From NCBI GenBank assembly GCA_964454445.1, contig CAYVTD010000004.1, positions 27,405 to 91,404 on the forward strand: a stretch of 64,000 nt of DNA, read 5' to 3'. The position numbers and the translations under genes were made by a program. Shown here piece by piece: positions 29,324 through 37,830 of the stretch. Within the stretch, counting starts at the first letter, position 1; every line of letters begins with the position of its first letter. The notes under the pieces are model-generated. The model saw nothing but the letters and a program-made list of their open reading frames with translations, did not search any database and was not told where the DNA came from. Source of the DNA: CAYVTD01 sp964454445 (GTDB taxonomy: Bacteria > Bacteroidota > Ignavibacteria > Kapaibacteriales > UBA2268).

Positions 29324-29343
29324 TGAGACAGTCTCATTTTTTT
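29324..29343 (+). terminator. Intrinsic terminator-like palindrome after the M20 peptidase
   Basis: A perfect palindrome TGAGAC-A-GTCTCA (29324-29336) is followed directly by seven T, 62 bp after the stop. The effective loop is small, but stem plus T-tract is a good terminator for the plus-strand peptidase. Confidence 0.6.
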
Positions 29344-29389
29344 GACAGTTTTACACAGAACCATAAAAAATCATTGAAATATGAGATTA

Positions 29390-29428
29390 TTATATAAAAA
29401 TGGACTGCACATATAAAGTGTAGCCCAT
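29390..29428 (-). terminator. Intrinsic terminator of the 2-oxoacid:ferredoxin oxidoreductase operon
   Basis: Read on the minus strand, ATGGGCTACAC pairs with GTGCAGTCCAT (9 of 11 positions) around a seven-base AT loop, then runs into TTTTTATA. It lies about 67 bp beyond the last gene of the operon. Confidence 0.6.
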
Positions 29429-29494
29429 TTAAAGCGTTTTAATATTAACAATATCTTTTTGAGATTGCCCTGCAATAGAAATTGTTAAAAAATC

Positions 29495-30031
29495 TTAATC
29501 TATCAAACCCATTCCAACATAGAAGGCTTCCTTGTTGAGCGGTATTAATTTGTGATGACGCTCTGGTAAAACTTCGAAAAGTGCCTTAATAACAGTATCG
29601 GAAGGAACTGTTTTACGTGCTTTGATAAATGCACCAAGGACAATCATGTTCATCACTTTTAGGTTTTTCAGCTTCAAAGCCTCATCGCTGGCAGGAATGC
29701 CAAATACACTAATATCTGTGCGTGTTGGTTTTGTTAAAATATTTGCGGCATCGTAAATGAGTGCTCCGCCTGGCTTAACTTTTAATTCGAATTTATCGAC
29801 ACTTGGTTGGTTAAGAGCTACAACAGTATCGAATTGAGAAATGATAGGCGAGCTAATCAACCCGTCAGCCACTTGGACAATGCAGTTAGCTGTGCCACCG
29901 CGCATTTCTGGTCCATAAGAGGGAAACCAGCATACTTCTTTGTTTTCGAGCATTCCCGAATAGGCGAGCATCATACCCATAGAGAGGACACCCTGTCCCC
30001 CAAATCCTGAAAAAATAGCTTCTTCTCTCAT
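29495..30031 (-). CDS. 2-oxoacid:ferredoxin oxidoreductase, gamma subunit
   Basis: This 178-residue protein is the gamma subunit/domain of 2-oxoacid:acceptor oxidoreductases, with the signature FSGFGGQGVLSMGMMLAY at the N-terminus. PSYGPEMRGGTANCIV follows near residue 38. The ATG overlaps the stop of the beta gene (TAATG), with GGAGGTG as ribosome site. With alpha, beta and ferredoxin subunits it oxidatively decarboxylates a 2-oxoacid to acyl-CoA and reduces ferredoxin. Subunit order ferredoxin-alpha-beta-gamma matches the VorDBAC/KorDABC class. Substrate (2-oxoglutarate or branched-chain oxoacid) cannot be fixed from sequence alone. Confidence 0.93.
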   Translation of the reverse strand: MREEAIFSGFGGQGVLSMGMMLAYSGMLENKEVCWFPSYGPEMRGGTANCIVQVADGLISSPIISQFDTVVALNQPSVDKFELKVKPGGALIYDAANILTKPTRTDISVFGIPASDEALKLKNLKVMNMIVLGAFIKARKTVPSDTVIKALFEVLPERHHKLIPLNKEAFYVGMGLID

Positions 30032-30828
30032 TATTTCACCTCCGGAACTTTTATGTCGCCAAGTGGATAGAAGGGCAACATTTTTTCTTCAACAAATTTG
30101 TTAGCCTCGATAGGGGTCATTTTCCAGCTTGATGGGCAATTGGAGACAACCTCCACAAGACAAAATCCACGTTTTTCCTGCTGATATTTTATGGCTTTTT
30201 CTAATGCTTTTTTTGTTTTTCTTATATTGCTAACCTTGTGTACTGATTGCCTTGTAACAAAGCAGACACCAGGTAGCGGTGCTATTAAATCAGCCATTTT
30301 CAAAGGATGACCCATTGTTTCTATATTGCGACCATAAGGCGAAGTTGTCGATACCATGCCTTCAAGTGTAGTCGGAGCCATTTGTCCACCGGTCATTCCA
30401 TAGTTGCCATTATTAATAAAAATTGCAAGAATATTCTCTCCACGATTGGCAGCGTGGAGCGTTTCGTTGCCACCGATAGCCGCTAAATCGCCGTCACCTT
30501 GATATGTATATACGATTTTTTCTGGAAATACTCTTTTAATGCCTGTGGCTACAGCACAAGCTCGACCGTGAGCGGCTTGCGTCATATCGACATTCATATA
30601 ATAATATGCAAAAACCGAACAACCAACAGGTGCCACACCGATTGTATCATGTGCCAAGCCCATTTCATCAATTACCTCCATAAAAATTTTATGGACAGTC
30701 CCGTGCCCGCAACCGGGGCAATAATGGTTTGGTTTCGCATAAAGAGTTTCAGGCCGTTCATATACCAAGTTCTCAGGAATACATATATTTTCGACTTTAT
30801 TTACATTGTTTTCAGGTACTTCGCTCAT
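30031..30828 (-). CDS. 2-oxoacid:ferredoxin oxidoreductase, beta (TPP-binding) subunit
   Basis: This is 265 residues from ATG 30828. That start follows AAGGAGGT by a few bases and the alpha stop by one base, and is clearly better than the upstream in-frame codon at 30876. CPGCGHGTVHK near residue 36 is the family's N-terminal motif. TPP binding is shown by YQGDGDLAAIGGNE followed by FINNGNYGMTGGQ, the GDG-to-NN motif. No ferredoxin-type Cys clusters are present; the Fe-S centres are supplied by the separate ferredoxin-like subunit and by the CPGC region. Confidence 0.95.
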   Translation of the reverse strand: MSEVPENNVNKVENICIPENLVYERPETLYAKPNHYCPGCGHGTVHKIFMEVIDEMGLAHDTIGVAPVGCSVFAYYYMNVDMTQAAHGRACAVATGIKRVFPEKIVYTYQGDGDLAAIGGNETLHAANRGENILAIFINNGNYGMTGGQMAPTTLEGMVSTTSPYGRNIETMGHPLKMADLIAPLPGVCFVTRQSVHKVSNIRKTKKALEKAIKYQQEKRGFCLVEVVSNCPSSWKMTPIEANKFVEEKMLPFYPLGDIKVPEVK

Positions 30829-30829
30829 T

Positions 30830-31897
30830 TTATACCTCCTTGATAAATTGTTTTTCAAAACTTTCGACAATCTCATCAGGAGAGGCTATCATACCGCCCA
30901 TTCTTCCGTAGAATTTCACAGGAGTTTTGCCTTCGACGGCGAGACGGACATCTTCAACCATCTGCCCGGCGTTCATTTCAACGTCGAGAATACCCTTGAT
31001 TTTGTCTGTATATTTCATATAAGTTGCATAAGGAAATGGATAAAGTGTTATAGGTCTAATTAGTCCGACTTTATAGCCTTTGTCCCTTGCGATTTCCATT
31101 GCCTTCGAGCAAATTCTTGCGCCAAGTCCGAATCCCGTGAAGAGATATTCCATATCTTCTGTGTTGCGTTCCTCGACCATCACTTCATTTGCCTCGATCT
31201 GACGGTATTTCTTTTGCAATTGGTTGTTGACTTCTTCCATTTCTTCAGGCTGTATGAAAAGTGATGTTATAAAGCGGCTGTTTTTGCCGACAGGCTTGCC
31301 GGTTGTGCACCAATTTGGGAACTCGGTTTTCCTTGGTATTGGCTCGAATAATCTGACTTTTTCCATCATCTGACCCATCGCTCCATCAGCAAGGATCATA
31401 ACTGGATTTCTATATTTTTCAGCAAGATCGAAACCCTTTTTCACGAAATCGACCATTTCTTGCACACTATCAGGAGCGAGAACTATAAGTTTGTAATCTC
31501 CATGTCCTCCGCCCTTAACAGCTTGAAAATAATCTGCTTGAGACGGCTGGATAGTACCGAGACCTGGTCCGCCTCTATTGACATTCACAAGCAAGCATGG
31601 CAATTGAGCACCTGCAATGTATGAAATACCTTCTTGCATCAAGCTGATGCCAGGACTCGATGAAGTAGTCATAACTCTTTTTCCACAGCCGGCGGCACCA
31701 TAAATCATATTTATAGCTGCCAATTCGCTTTCCGCTTGCAAAACTACCATACCAGATTCTTTTTTTACTTCGCGGGAAAGGTATTCGAGCACCTCCGATT
31801 GTGGAGTGATGGGATACCCGAAATAAGCGTCGCAGCCGGAGCGTATCATCGCTTCGGCGAGCGCCTCATTACCTTTCATCAATTTTAGTTCACCCAT
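30830..31897 (-). CDS. 2-oxoacid:ferredoxin oxidoreductase, alpha subunit (VorB/KorA-like)
   Basis: This 355-residue protein has the pyrimidine-binding domain signature KGNEALAEAMIRSGCDAYFGYPITPQSE split over residues 8-36. TSSSPGISLMQEGISY follows, then VNVNRGGPGLGTIQPSQAD. The separate domain II ends near FYGRMGGMIASPDEIV. Length and the GYPITPQSEVLEYL phrase resemble subunits usually named VorB (3-methyl-2-oxobutanoate), though KorA enzymes look similar. The ATG follows AAGGAGATATA. It is the second gene of a four-gene minus-strand operon. Confidence 0.93.
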   Translation of the reverse strand: MGELKLMKGNEALAEAMIRSGCDAYFGYPITPQSEVLEYLSREVKKESGMVVLQAESELAAINMIYGAAGCGKRVMTTSSSPGISLMQEGISYIAGAQLPCLLVNVNRGGPGLGTIQPSQADYFQAVKGGGHGDYKLIVLAPDSVQEMVDFVKKGFDLAEKYRNPVMILADGAMGQMMEKVRLFEPIPRKTEFPNWCTTGKPVGKNSRFITSLFIQPEEMEEVNNQLQKKYRQIEANEVMVEERNTEDMEYLFTGFGLGARICSKAMEIARDKGYKVGLIRPITLYPFPYATYMKYTDKIKGILDVEMNAGQMVEDVRLAVEGKTPVKFYGRMGGMIASPDEIVESFEKQFIKEV

Positions 31898-31941
31898 TAT
31901 ATCTCCTTTATTTCAAAAATGTTAAGCATTTAAAGATATTT

Positions 31942-32172
31942 TTAACTTATAACTTTTTTAACTCTGTAAACCGTAAAAACAGAATCGGGGCACATAATTG
32001 AACAATTCGTACAACCAGTGCAGCTATCGCCTACCAGCGTTATATAACGGTAGCCCTTTTGGTTTATTCTGTCTGCCAAAGCCAGAACGTCCTCAGGACA
32101 AGCGTCGATACAAAGCTCGCAACCCTTGCATAACTCGATGTTTATAAGTACATCGCCTTTTACTTTAGCCAT
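31942..32172 (-). CDS. 2-oxoacid:ferredoxin oxidoreductase, ferredoxin-like delta subunit
   Basis: This is a 76-residue 2[4Fe-4S] ferredoxin with two cluster motifs, CKGCELCIDACP and CTGCTNCSIMCP. ATG 32172 is preferred over a TTG one codon upstream, since AGGGGA sits at proper distance. It is the promoter-proximal gene of the oxidoreductase operon and shuttles electrons from the TPP subunit to free ferredoxin. The upstream 400 bp of AT-rich sequence should hold the operon promoter. Confidence 0.93.
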   Translation of the reverse strand: MAKVKGDVLINIELCKGCELCIDACPEDVLALADRINQKGYRYITLVGDSCTGCTNCSIMCPDSVFTVYRVKKVIS

Positions 32173-32582
32173 CAATATTCCCCTTTTTTCTATGAATATA
32201 TTAATTTAATTTGTTGTTACAAAAAATAGTAATTTAAAAAATTATTTCCGATTAAGCAAAGAAAAATCAATAAAATGTAATCAAAAAATGTGTGTGTATA
32301 TAAAATAGATTTTTGGGTATTCATTTTTTAATATTTCAATTTTTTTTTAGCTTCTTTTGTTAATAATTCTGTATGAAGAATTATTTGTAACTTATTGTTT
32401 TTCTATGAAAATTATATTTTGTATTTTTGATGAAAACCATTTAGTAAGTATCATTTTAGCAAATTAAGAATATTTTTTCTTTTTATAATACAAACAATAT
32501 GAAAAATCATTAACAATAAAATTGTTAATAAAAGAAGCAGAATTGTTCATTTATTTCAAAGGAACGCACTGCTGATTACATT
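32173..32582 (+). promoter_or_regulatory. 410-bp AT-rich intergenic region with a 9-bp inverted repeat
   Basis: No gene is visible here. The left part must hold the promoter of the minus-strand oxidoreductase operon. At 32509-32529 a perfect 9-bp inverted repeat, ATTAACAAT / ATTGTTAAT, flanks AAA, 53 bp upstream of the small plus-strand ORF. It could be an operator or a weak hairpin. A GT-rich stretch (TGTGTGTGTATATA) at 32289-32302 is the only other notable sequence. Confidence 0.4.
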
Positions 32583-32843
32583 ATGACCTTAAGATTACGC
32601 GAAATGATTAAAGATAATGCAAATATTGAAGATATTATTGCATATTTAAGTGATAAAAACATTCCTGCTGAAGAAGTTACCCTAATAAGATTGGCAGAAC
32701 AAATATTAGCTAATCCTCCAAAACAGGGTTATCTCACTATATCAAATGCTTTGCAATGGAGATTACAATACCAAAGGATAGTAGGTTTAAAAGACAATGT
32801 TGCAGGTATTAGTAAAATCATTGATAAGTTTTCAACGCTATGA
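32583..32843 (+). CDS. Small protein of unknown function next to a methyltransferase remnant
   Basis: This 86-residue soluble ORF starts at an ATG without a well-placed ribosome site (AAAGGA is about 20 bp upstream). It has no recognisable domain. The sequence looks helical with a charged N-terminus (MTLRLREMIKDNANIED). Its stop overlaps an ATG in the next frame (ATGA), where a run of coding-like sequence begins that leads toward the methyltransferase fragments. It could be an intact small gene of a former restriction-modification locus or a fragment of a larger dead gene. Confidence 0.4.
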   Translation: MTLRLREMIKDNANIEDIIAYLSDKNIPAEEVTLIRLAEQILANPPKQGYLTISNALQWRLQYQRIVGLKDNVAGISKIIDKFSTL

Positions 32844-33410
32844 CAGATACCCAAACAAATATTACATTCATAGTTTTAGAATTTCTAAAAAAAATATTTG
32901 ACTTAACTTCCAATTTAGAATCAATAAACTTGCAACACAATTAAAAACTAAACGATTTTTAATCCTTGGCAACCTTCCATGGGTTACCAATGCGCAGTTA
33001 GGTAGTTTAAACTTAGATGATCTTTCAATAAAATCTAACTTCAGGAAACACAATGGGTTAGACGCCATTACCGGTAAAGGCAATTTGATATCTCTGAATC
33101 CATTTTAGTTTCAATACTCAATGCGCTTCAATGTAGAAATGACTTTTTGTCTTTGTTAGTGAAGAACTCAGTAATAAAAGCTTTAATAAACGAACAAAAG
33201 AAAAAGCAATATGCAAAAAGGGTATTTACAAAAGAAATTCTTATGAGAATTGATATTAAGCATCTTGCGAGGCGATGTCCTCTTGACTATATAAGAGAAC
33301 AAATTAATGATATTAGCAAAAAGTATGGATTATCTGTTACTATGAAAAGCTGGGAAAATTATATCGAGGAAATTAATCAATCTAAGCATAATCTAATGTC
33401 TCTGTTTTAA
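32840..33410 (+). pseudogene. Degraded DNA methyltransferase, three reading frames
   Basis: Coding-like sequence passes through three frames. The first frame runs from ATG 32840 to a stop at 32944. The second frame carries RFLILGNLPWVTNAQLGSL (about 32953-33009), then KSNFRKHNGLDAITGKGN, and ends at a stop near 33108. The third frame resumes at about 33080 with NFDISESILVSILNALQCRN and continues to a stop at 33410. Joined, the phrases match the NPPWVTNSELGSL...GxDAxTGKxNFDIxEW region typical of N6-adenine DNA methyltransferases. The catalytic NPPW is NLPW here. Two frameshifts, the loss of motif IV Pro and the missing SAM domain all indicate a dead gene. A sequencing error could explain one shift but not everything. 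Confidence 0.65.
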
Positions 33411-33417
33411 TCTATTT

Positions 33418-34479
33418 TTAGTTATGCTTTCTCTTGTAATGCTTTGCATCGCCCCATTCATTAAATGCGATTCTTCTGTCTGCGGGGCAAACGAGCTTTG
33501 TGTCTGAGGCAGGTTTTCCTGAATAAATGCCATAGAGTTCTCTTTTTGATTCTGGAGTGAGCAATGGCATATAGACATTTGCACCATGTTCCAAGCCAAG
33601 CTCCCTGCCATTTGGCATAATAGTTTCAAGGGCAGTTGTCGAAGCAATATTTACATCCTTCAACACAATTCGTGTTGTGGCAATCATTTTCAGCGCCAGC
33701 GTTGCTATTTCTTTAGTGTTATTATTCCACCAATCAATGTTGCTAAACATAGGCGTATCTGGATGTAAAAGATACGGACCCATTCCGAGCATTCCGATGT
33801 TCTCATTTTTAAAAAACAAGATATCGTCTGCAAGGTCTTCGATGGTTTGCCCGGGAATTCCAATCATAACGCCGGAGCCTGCCTGCCAGCCATTTTGATT
33901 CAAATGTCTTATGCAATGCAAACGATGCTCATATTTTTGATAAGGAGGATGGATTTTTGCAAACAACTGCGGATTGCTGGTTTCTATTCTGAGCAAATAG
34001 CGATGGGCGCCTGCTTCAAGCCATCGTTTGTATGTTTGCATATTTTGTTCGCCGAAGGACAAGGTAATGCCCAATCCATTTGGCAGCAATTTGCTTGTGG
34101 TTGCCTGCTTAATATCAATTATTACTTTTTCAATAAAACCTACAAATTCTGGATTGCTATTCTGCCCGCATTGCAAAACCAGCGAACCAAAACCCTTGCG
34201 GGCGCATAATTGGGCTGTATCTATTATTTCTTCTTGGCTTAAGTAATATCTTTCCAGATCTTGATTCGATTTCCTTAAACCGCAATAATAGCAATCGAAA
34301 TCGCAAGCATTGGATATCTCAATCAAACCGCGCAGATATATTTCATTACCACATTCTTTTATCAAAACTTCCTTTGCTTTTTTCTTTAAAAGCAATACCT
34401 CTTCGCCTTCAGCATTTAAAAGCCTAATTATATCTTCGCGATTGAAATGAGTTTTATTTAAAATATCAGGATATGACAT
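33418..34479 (-). CDS. hydE: HydE-like radical SAM protein ([FeFe]-hydrogenase maturase family)
   Basis: This is 353 residues from ATG 34479, which lies inside the end of the sensor kinase gene (14-bp overlap). The radical-SAM Cys motif CDFDCYYC is at residues 59-66 (CxxxCxxC) within GLIEISNACDFDCYYCGLR, the phrase typical of HydE. Later signatures are YLLRIETSNPQLF, GSGVMIGIPGQTIEDL and MGPYLLHPDTP. HydE helps build the dithiomethylamine bridge of the hydrogenase H-cluster. BioB and PylB relatives share the fold, but the N-terminal phrase and the LRIETSN motif favour HydE. hydF, hydG and a hydrogenase are absent from the window, so hydrogenase maturation is unproven here. Confidence 0.83.
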   Translation of the reverse strand: MSYPDILNKTHFNREDIIRLLNAEGEEVLLLKKKAKEVLIKECGNEIYLRGLIEISNACDFDCYYCGLRKSNQDLERYYLSQEEIIDTAQLCARKGFGSLVLQCGQNSNPEFVGFIEKVIIDIKQATTSKLLPNGLGITLSFGEQNMQTYKRWLEAGAHRYLLRIETSNPQLFAKIHPPYQKYEHRLHCIRHLNQNGWQAGSGVMIGIPGQTIEDLADDILFFKNENIGMLGMGPYLLHPDTPMFSNIDWWNNNTKEIATLALKMIATTRIVLKDVNIASTTALETIMPNGRELGLEHGANVYMPLLTPESKRELYGIYSGKPASDTKLVCPADRRIAFNEWGDAKHYKRKHN

Positions 34480-37400
34480 AGTTTTCCGGGACAGTAACAA
34501 TGAATTGAGAGCCTTTATTTTTTTCGCTTTCCACGGTAATGGTCCAACCAAGAGTGTCGATAAACTTTTTAACAACAGCTAGTCCCAAGCCTAAACCTTG
34601 TGTTATTCCGACATCCTGTTCACGTTTATTAAAGACAATAAAGATATTCTTAAGTTCTTTCTCTTCAAAACCAGATCCTTCGTCTTGGAAGATGATATTT
34701 ACTCTATTTCCATCGGTTTTTTCGATGATTAATGTAATATTTGTTTGGTTAGACGAGAATTTTACGGCATTCATTAAAATGTGAATAAAGATTTGTCTAA
34801 GATAATTATAATCAGACATAATATTAACGCCGTTGGCTCTGTTTTCAACGATAAACCTGTGGTTTCCTTTGTCGAGCAATGTTATCTCATCAACTATTTT
34901 ATTGGAAAACTCTGATAAATCAATGATAACCCGATTAATTGCCAAATTTCCTTCTTCAAATTTTGTGAATACAATGACATCGTCGATAAAATGAGTCATT
35001 AAATTGACAGAAGCCGCAATTTTTTTCAAATAATCATCAGCTTTTTCTAGGGTGCCTTTTGAAATGAGCAGGCGCACAATCTCGGAGGAAGAAAGAATTA
35101 CAGTAAGCGGAGTTCGATATTCATGTGAAATCATATGTATGAATCTCGATTTCATTCTATTGAGTTCCTTTTCTTTATTCAGGGCATTCTCGATTGCAAT
35201 ATTCGCTTTTTCAAGTTCTTCATTAAGTTGCTTTAACTTGTTTTCAGTTTTCTTTCTTTCAGTAATATTTCTTGTTATTCCGACAACACCGTTAGTATTT
35301 CCTCTAGCGTCTTTGAGCGAAGAAATCATCACTTCAGACGATATGGGAACCCCAACTTTATTGTATTGCTCCATTTCGATGGAGAATGTCTGGTTCATTG
35401 ATTCTAAAGCATCAATAGTTGATTGATAATTATTAATATAATTAATAATTCTTTCTTTATCTGATTCTACAGCTTGTTGATAAAAGGGTTTACCAATAAG
35501 TTCGTTAGGTTCGAAACCGAGAAAGTTAGAGACAGATGGGCTGATGTATGTAAAAATAAAGTCGCTGTCGGCAGTCCAAATAATATCGTTCGAGTTTTCA
35601 GCAATCAGCCGATAGCGTTTTTCGCTTTCCTCGAGCAAATCGAGAATTTTTCTTCTTTCAGTAACGTCGATGGCAAGACCTAGTACTTGAGAAACCGAGC
35701 CATCATCTTCGATTTTATAAGGGACGTGTTTAGTAAGGAACCATCTCAACGAGCCATCGGCGGCTTTCAATCTGTATTCGAATTCTTCAGCCTCATTGCT
35801 TTTAAAGGCAACTTTTCTATGTCTTATCCTAGCTAGATCTTCTGGTGGCATTAGCCGGGCAATATCATTCGCATTAAAATGATTATAATCCTTTTCCTTT
35901 TGCTCATAGCCAAGCATTTCAAGCCAACTCCTATTAAACCAAATAAAATCATGAGTGTTGCTATCGCTAATATATGTAATCGAAGGAGACATAACTGCCA
36001 TCTTATTCAGAAGGTCGCTGGTGGTGTCGAGTTGGCCCTGCAATATTTTTTTATCAAGCATCTCTTGATGTAGCACGCTAGTTTGCTCGACAACCTTAGT
36101 TTCTAATTGCGTGTTTAGTATTTTTAGCTCTTCGCGACTTTCTTGCAGCTCCGAAAGAGCGTTGGTAAGCATCTTCTTTTGATCGTTTAAAAGCCGATTA
36201 TCTGTAGATTTCTCTCGATTGCGTCTAACAAGTAAAACAAGGAACAACGACAGTACAACAGCTCCGATTATCAGGGAAGTTAGAAATATCTTTTGCTGTT
36301 TTGCTTCCAATTCGATAATCTCACTTTCCTGTTTAGCAAGGTCTGATTTCAAACGAAACCCTATTATATCTAAAAGAAGTTCCTGATTGCTCAGGGAATC
36401 TTTTAAAGCTGAATATTGCCGGCTGTAATCCAGAGCAAGCGGCGTATTTCCAATACTATCGTAAATTATTGAAATCCTTTTAAGACTTTTTAAGATATAA
36501 ATATTATTATTAGCTTTTCGTGCAGCATTAAGCCCTAAAAAAAAGTATTCAAGAGAAGATTTACGATCCTTTAATAAATAATATGTATCCCCGAGGTTGA
36601 TATAAGAGCTGCCAACTAAGGAGATACTTCCTAAAGAATCTCTGTACTTGAGAGCTAACTTATTATATTTTTTTGCCTTATCGTATTCTCCTTTTTTGTT
36701 GTGCAGTAGGGCAAATAATGTGTAACAATCGCTTAACAATCGATAATTGTTTTCTTGTTTTGCATAGTCAATTGATTTGTTCCAATATTCAACGGCTTTT
36801 TCGATTTCTTTTCTATCGTACCAATAAGTTCCAATAAATTTATAAAGGCTAGTTAACTCCAAAATATCTTTTTTATTTGTAAAAAACTCCAAAGCATCAT
36901 TAAAATACTTCAAAGGAAGCATTTTATTACGATTAGTTCCATTATCAACTAGTTGTTGATAGACAATGCCAATATGCATCAAGCTGATAGCTGCTTGAAC
37001 AGAGTCTCCGGCTTTCATAAAGTTGTTGTATGATTCTTGAAAGAATAATAAAGCACTATTCTTATCATTTATAATTTGATATATGTTAGCAATAGAGAAA
37101 TTTGAATATCCATTACCTAAATCACTTCGCACTTTTTTACTTAAGTCGAAAGCTTTTAGATAATACTTAATCGTTTGAGCAAATTGCTGGATATTATAAT
37201 ATAGTGTTCCTATCTCGATATTACATTTAACCATATCTTCGAAATTGTCAGATTTGGAATAAATTTTCAATGCCTTAGTATAATATGAGAGGGCAATAGC
37301 TCTTCTGCATAGCTGACTTTCAGCATCCCCGAGCAAAGCATAAGCGTCAGCAAGACCTTTCTCATATCCACTACGTTCGCATAACAAGATAGCTTCTTTT

Positions 37401-37633
37401 AAGGTATCAACCGAATTTTTTAGAGAATAATAACGCAATTTTTCGGCAGTTGCCAACAACATATCCACCTTTTCCCTACCTTTGACATATTTAAGCTGGT
37501 GGCGCAAAGTGTCAAGTGAGAAATATTCAGCAGAAAGTGGAATATTGGAAAGCAATAAAAATAAAGCAAAAACAAAAAAAAACTTAAAAGTTTTCAAAAA
37601 CGTACTCTTTATATATTTCCCATCTTTTTTCAT
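34466..37633 (-). CDS. TPR-containing PAS sensor histidine kinase
   Basis: This 1055-residue protein starts with a signal peptide or first membrane helix (about 15-35). Tetratricopeptide repeats cover about 40-420 in the periplasm, and a membrane helix lies near 450-472 (LTSLIIGAVVLSLFLVLLV). A coiled-coil linker follows, then two PAS/PAC domains (about 545-660 and 670-790; LRWFLTKHVPYK and VVGITRNITERKK mark the PAC ends). HisKA has its phospho-acceptor His near residue 837 in MISHEYRTPL. The HATPase domain ends with GSGFEEKEL and GLGLGLAVVKKF. There is no receiver domain and no adjacent response regulator. The hydE-like gene overlaps its stop, so they are co-expressed. Confidence 0.92.
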   Translation of the reverse strand: MKKDGKYIKSTFLKTFKFFFVFALFLLLSNIPLSAEYFSLDTLRHQLKYVKGREKVDMLLATAEKLRYYSLKNSVDTLKEAILLCERSGYEKGLADAYALLGDAESQLCRRAIALSYYTKALKIYSKSDNFEDMVKCNIEIGTLYYNIQQFAQTIKYYLKAFDLSKKVRSDLGNGYSNFSIANIYQIINDKNSALLFFQESYNNFMKAGDSVQAAISLMHIGIVYQQLVDNGTNRNKMLPLKYFNDALEFFTNKKDILELTSLYKFIGTYWYDRKEIEKAVEYWNKSIDYAKQENNYRLLSDCYTLFALLHNKKGEYDKAKKYNKLALKYRDSLGSISLVGSSYINLGDTYYLLKDRKSSLEYFFLGLNAARKANNNIYILKSLKRISIIYDSIGNTPLALDYSRQYSALKDSLSNQELLLDIIGFRLKSDLAKQESEIIELEAKQQKIFLTSLIIGAVVLSLFLVLLVRRNREKSTDNRLLNDQKKMLTNALSELQESREELKILNTQLETKVVEQTSVLHQEMLDKKILQGQLDTTSDLLNKMAVMSPSITYISDSNTHDFIWFNRSWLEMLGYEQKEKDYNHFNANDIARLMPPEDLARIRHRKVAFKSNEAEEFEYRLKAADGSLRWFLTKHVPYKIEDDGSVSQVLGLAIDVTERRKILDLLEESEKRYRLIAENSNDIIWTADSDFIFTYISPSVSNFLGFEPNELIGKPFYQQAVESDKERIINYINNYQSTIDALESMNQTFSIEMEQYNKVGVPISSEVMISSLKDARGNTNGVVGITRNITERKKTENKLKQLNEELEKANIAIENALNKEKELNRMKSRFIHMISHEYRTPLTVILSSSEIVRLLISKGTLEKADDYLKKIAASVNLMTHFIDDVIVFTKFEEGNLAINRVIIDLSEFSNKIVDEITLLDKGNHRFIVENRANGVNIMSDYNYLRQIFIHILMNAVKFSSNQTNITLIIEKTDGNRVNIIFQDEGSGFEEKELKNIFIVFNKREQDVGITQGLGLGLAVVKKFIDTLGWTITVESEKNKGSQFIVTVPENYVIS

Positions 37634-37830
37634 TATGAATGTTCAGAATTTATTACTGCTTGTTTATCAGATATTTAAGTTTTAAAATAAACCTTTATCG
37701 TTAATTAAGTTAAAAAATACAATTTAATAAATTTCTATGAAAAAATAAATTTTTTTCTTATTAAATTTGTTAATCCTTTCTTAGTTCCGTATTTTTACTT
37801 ATCTGATAAGATACAAATTTCGGAGAAAAA

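Noticed and set aside
29262..29494. A possible small RNA between the M20 peptidase and the oxidoreductase operon
   Set aside because: The two hairpins are explained better as facing terminators of the converging genes.
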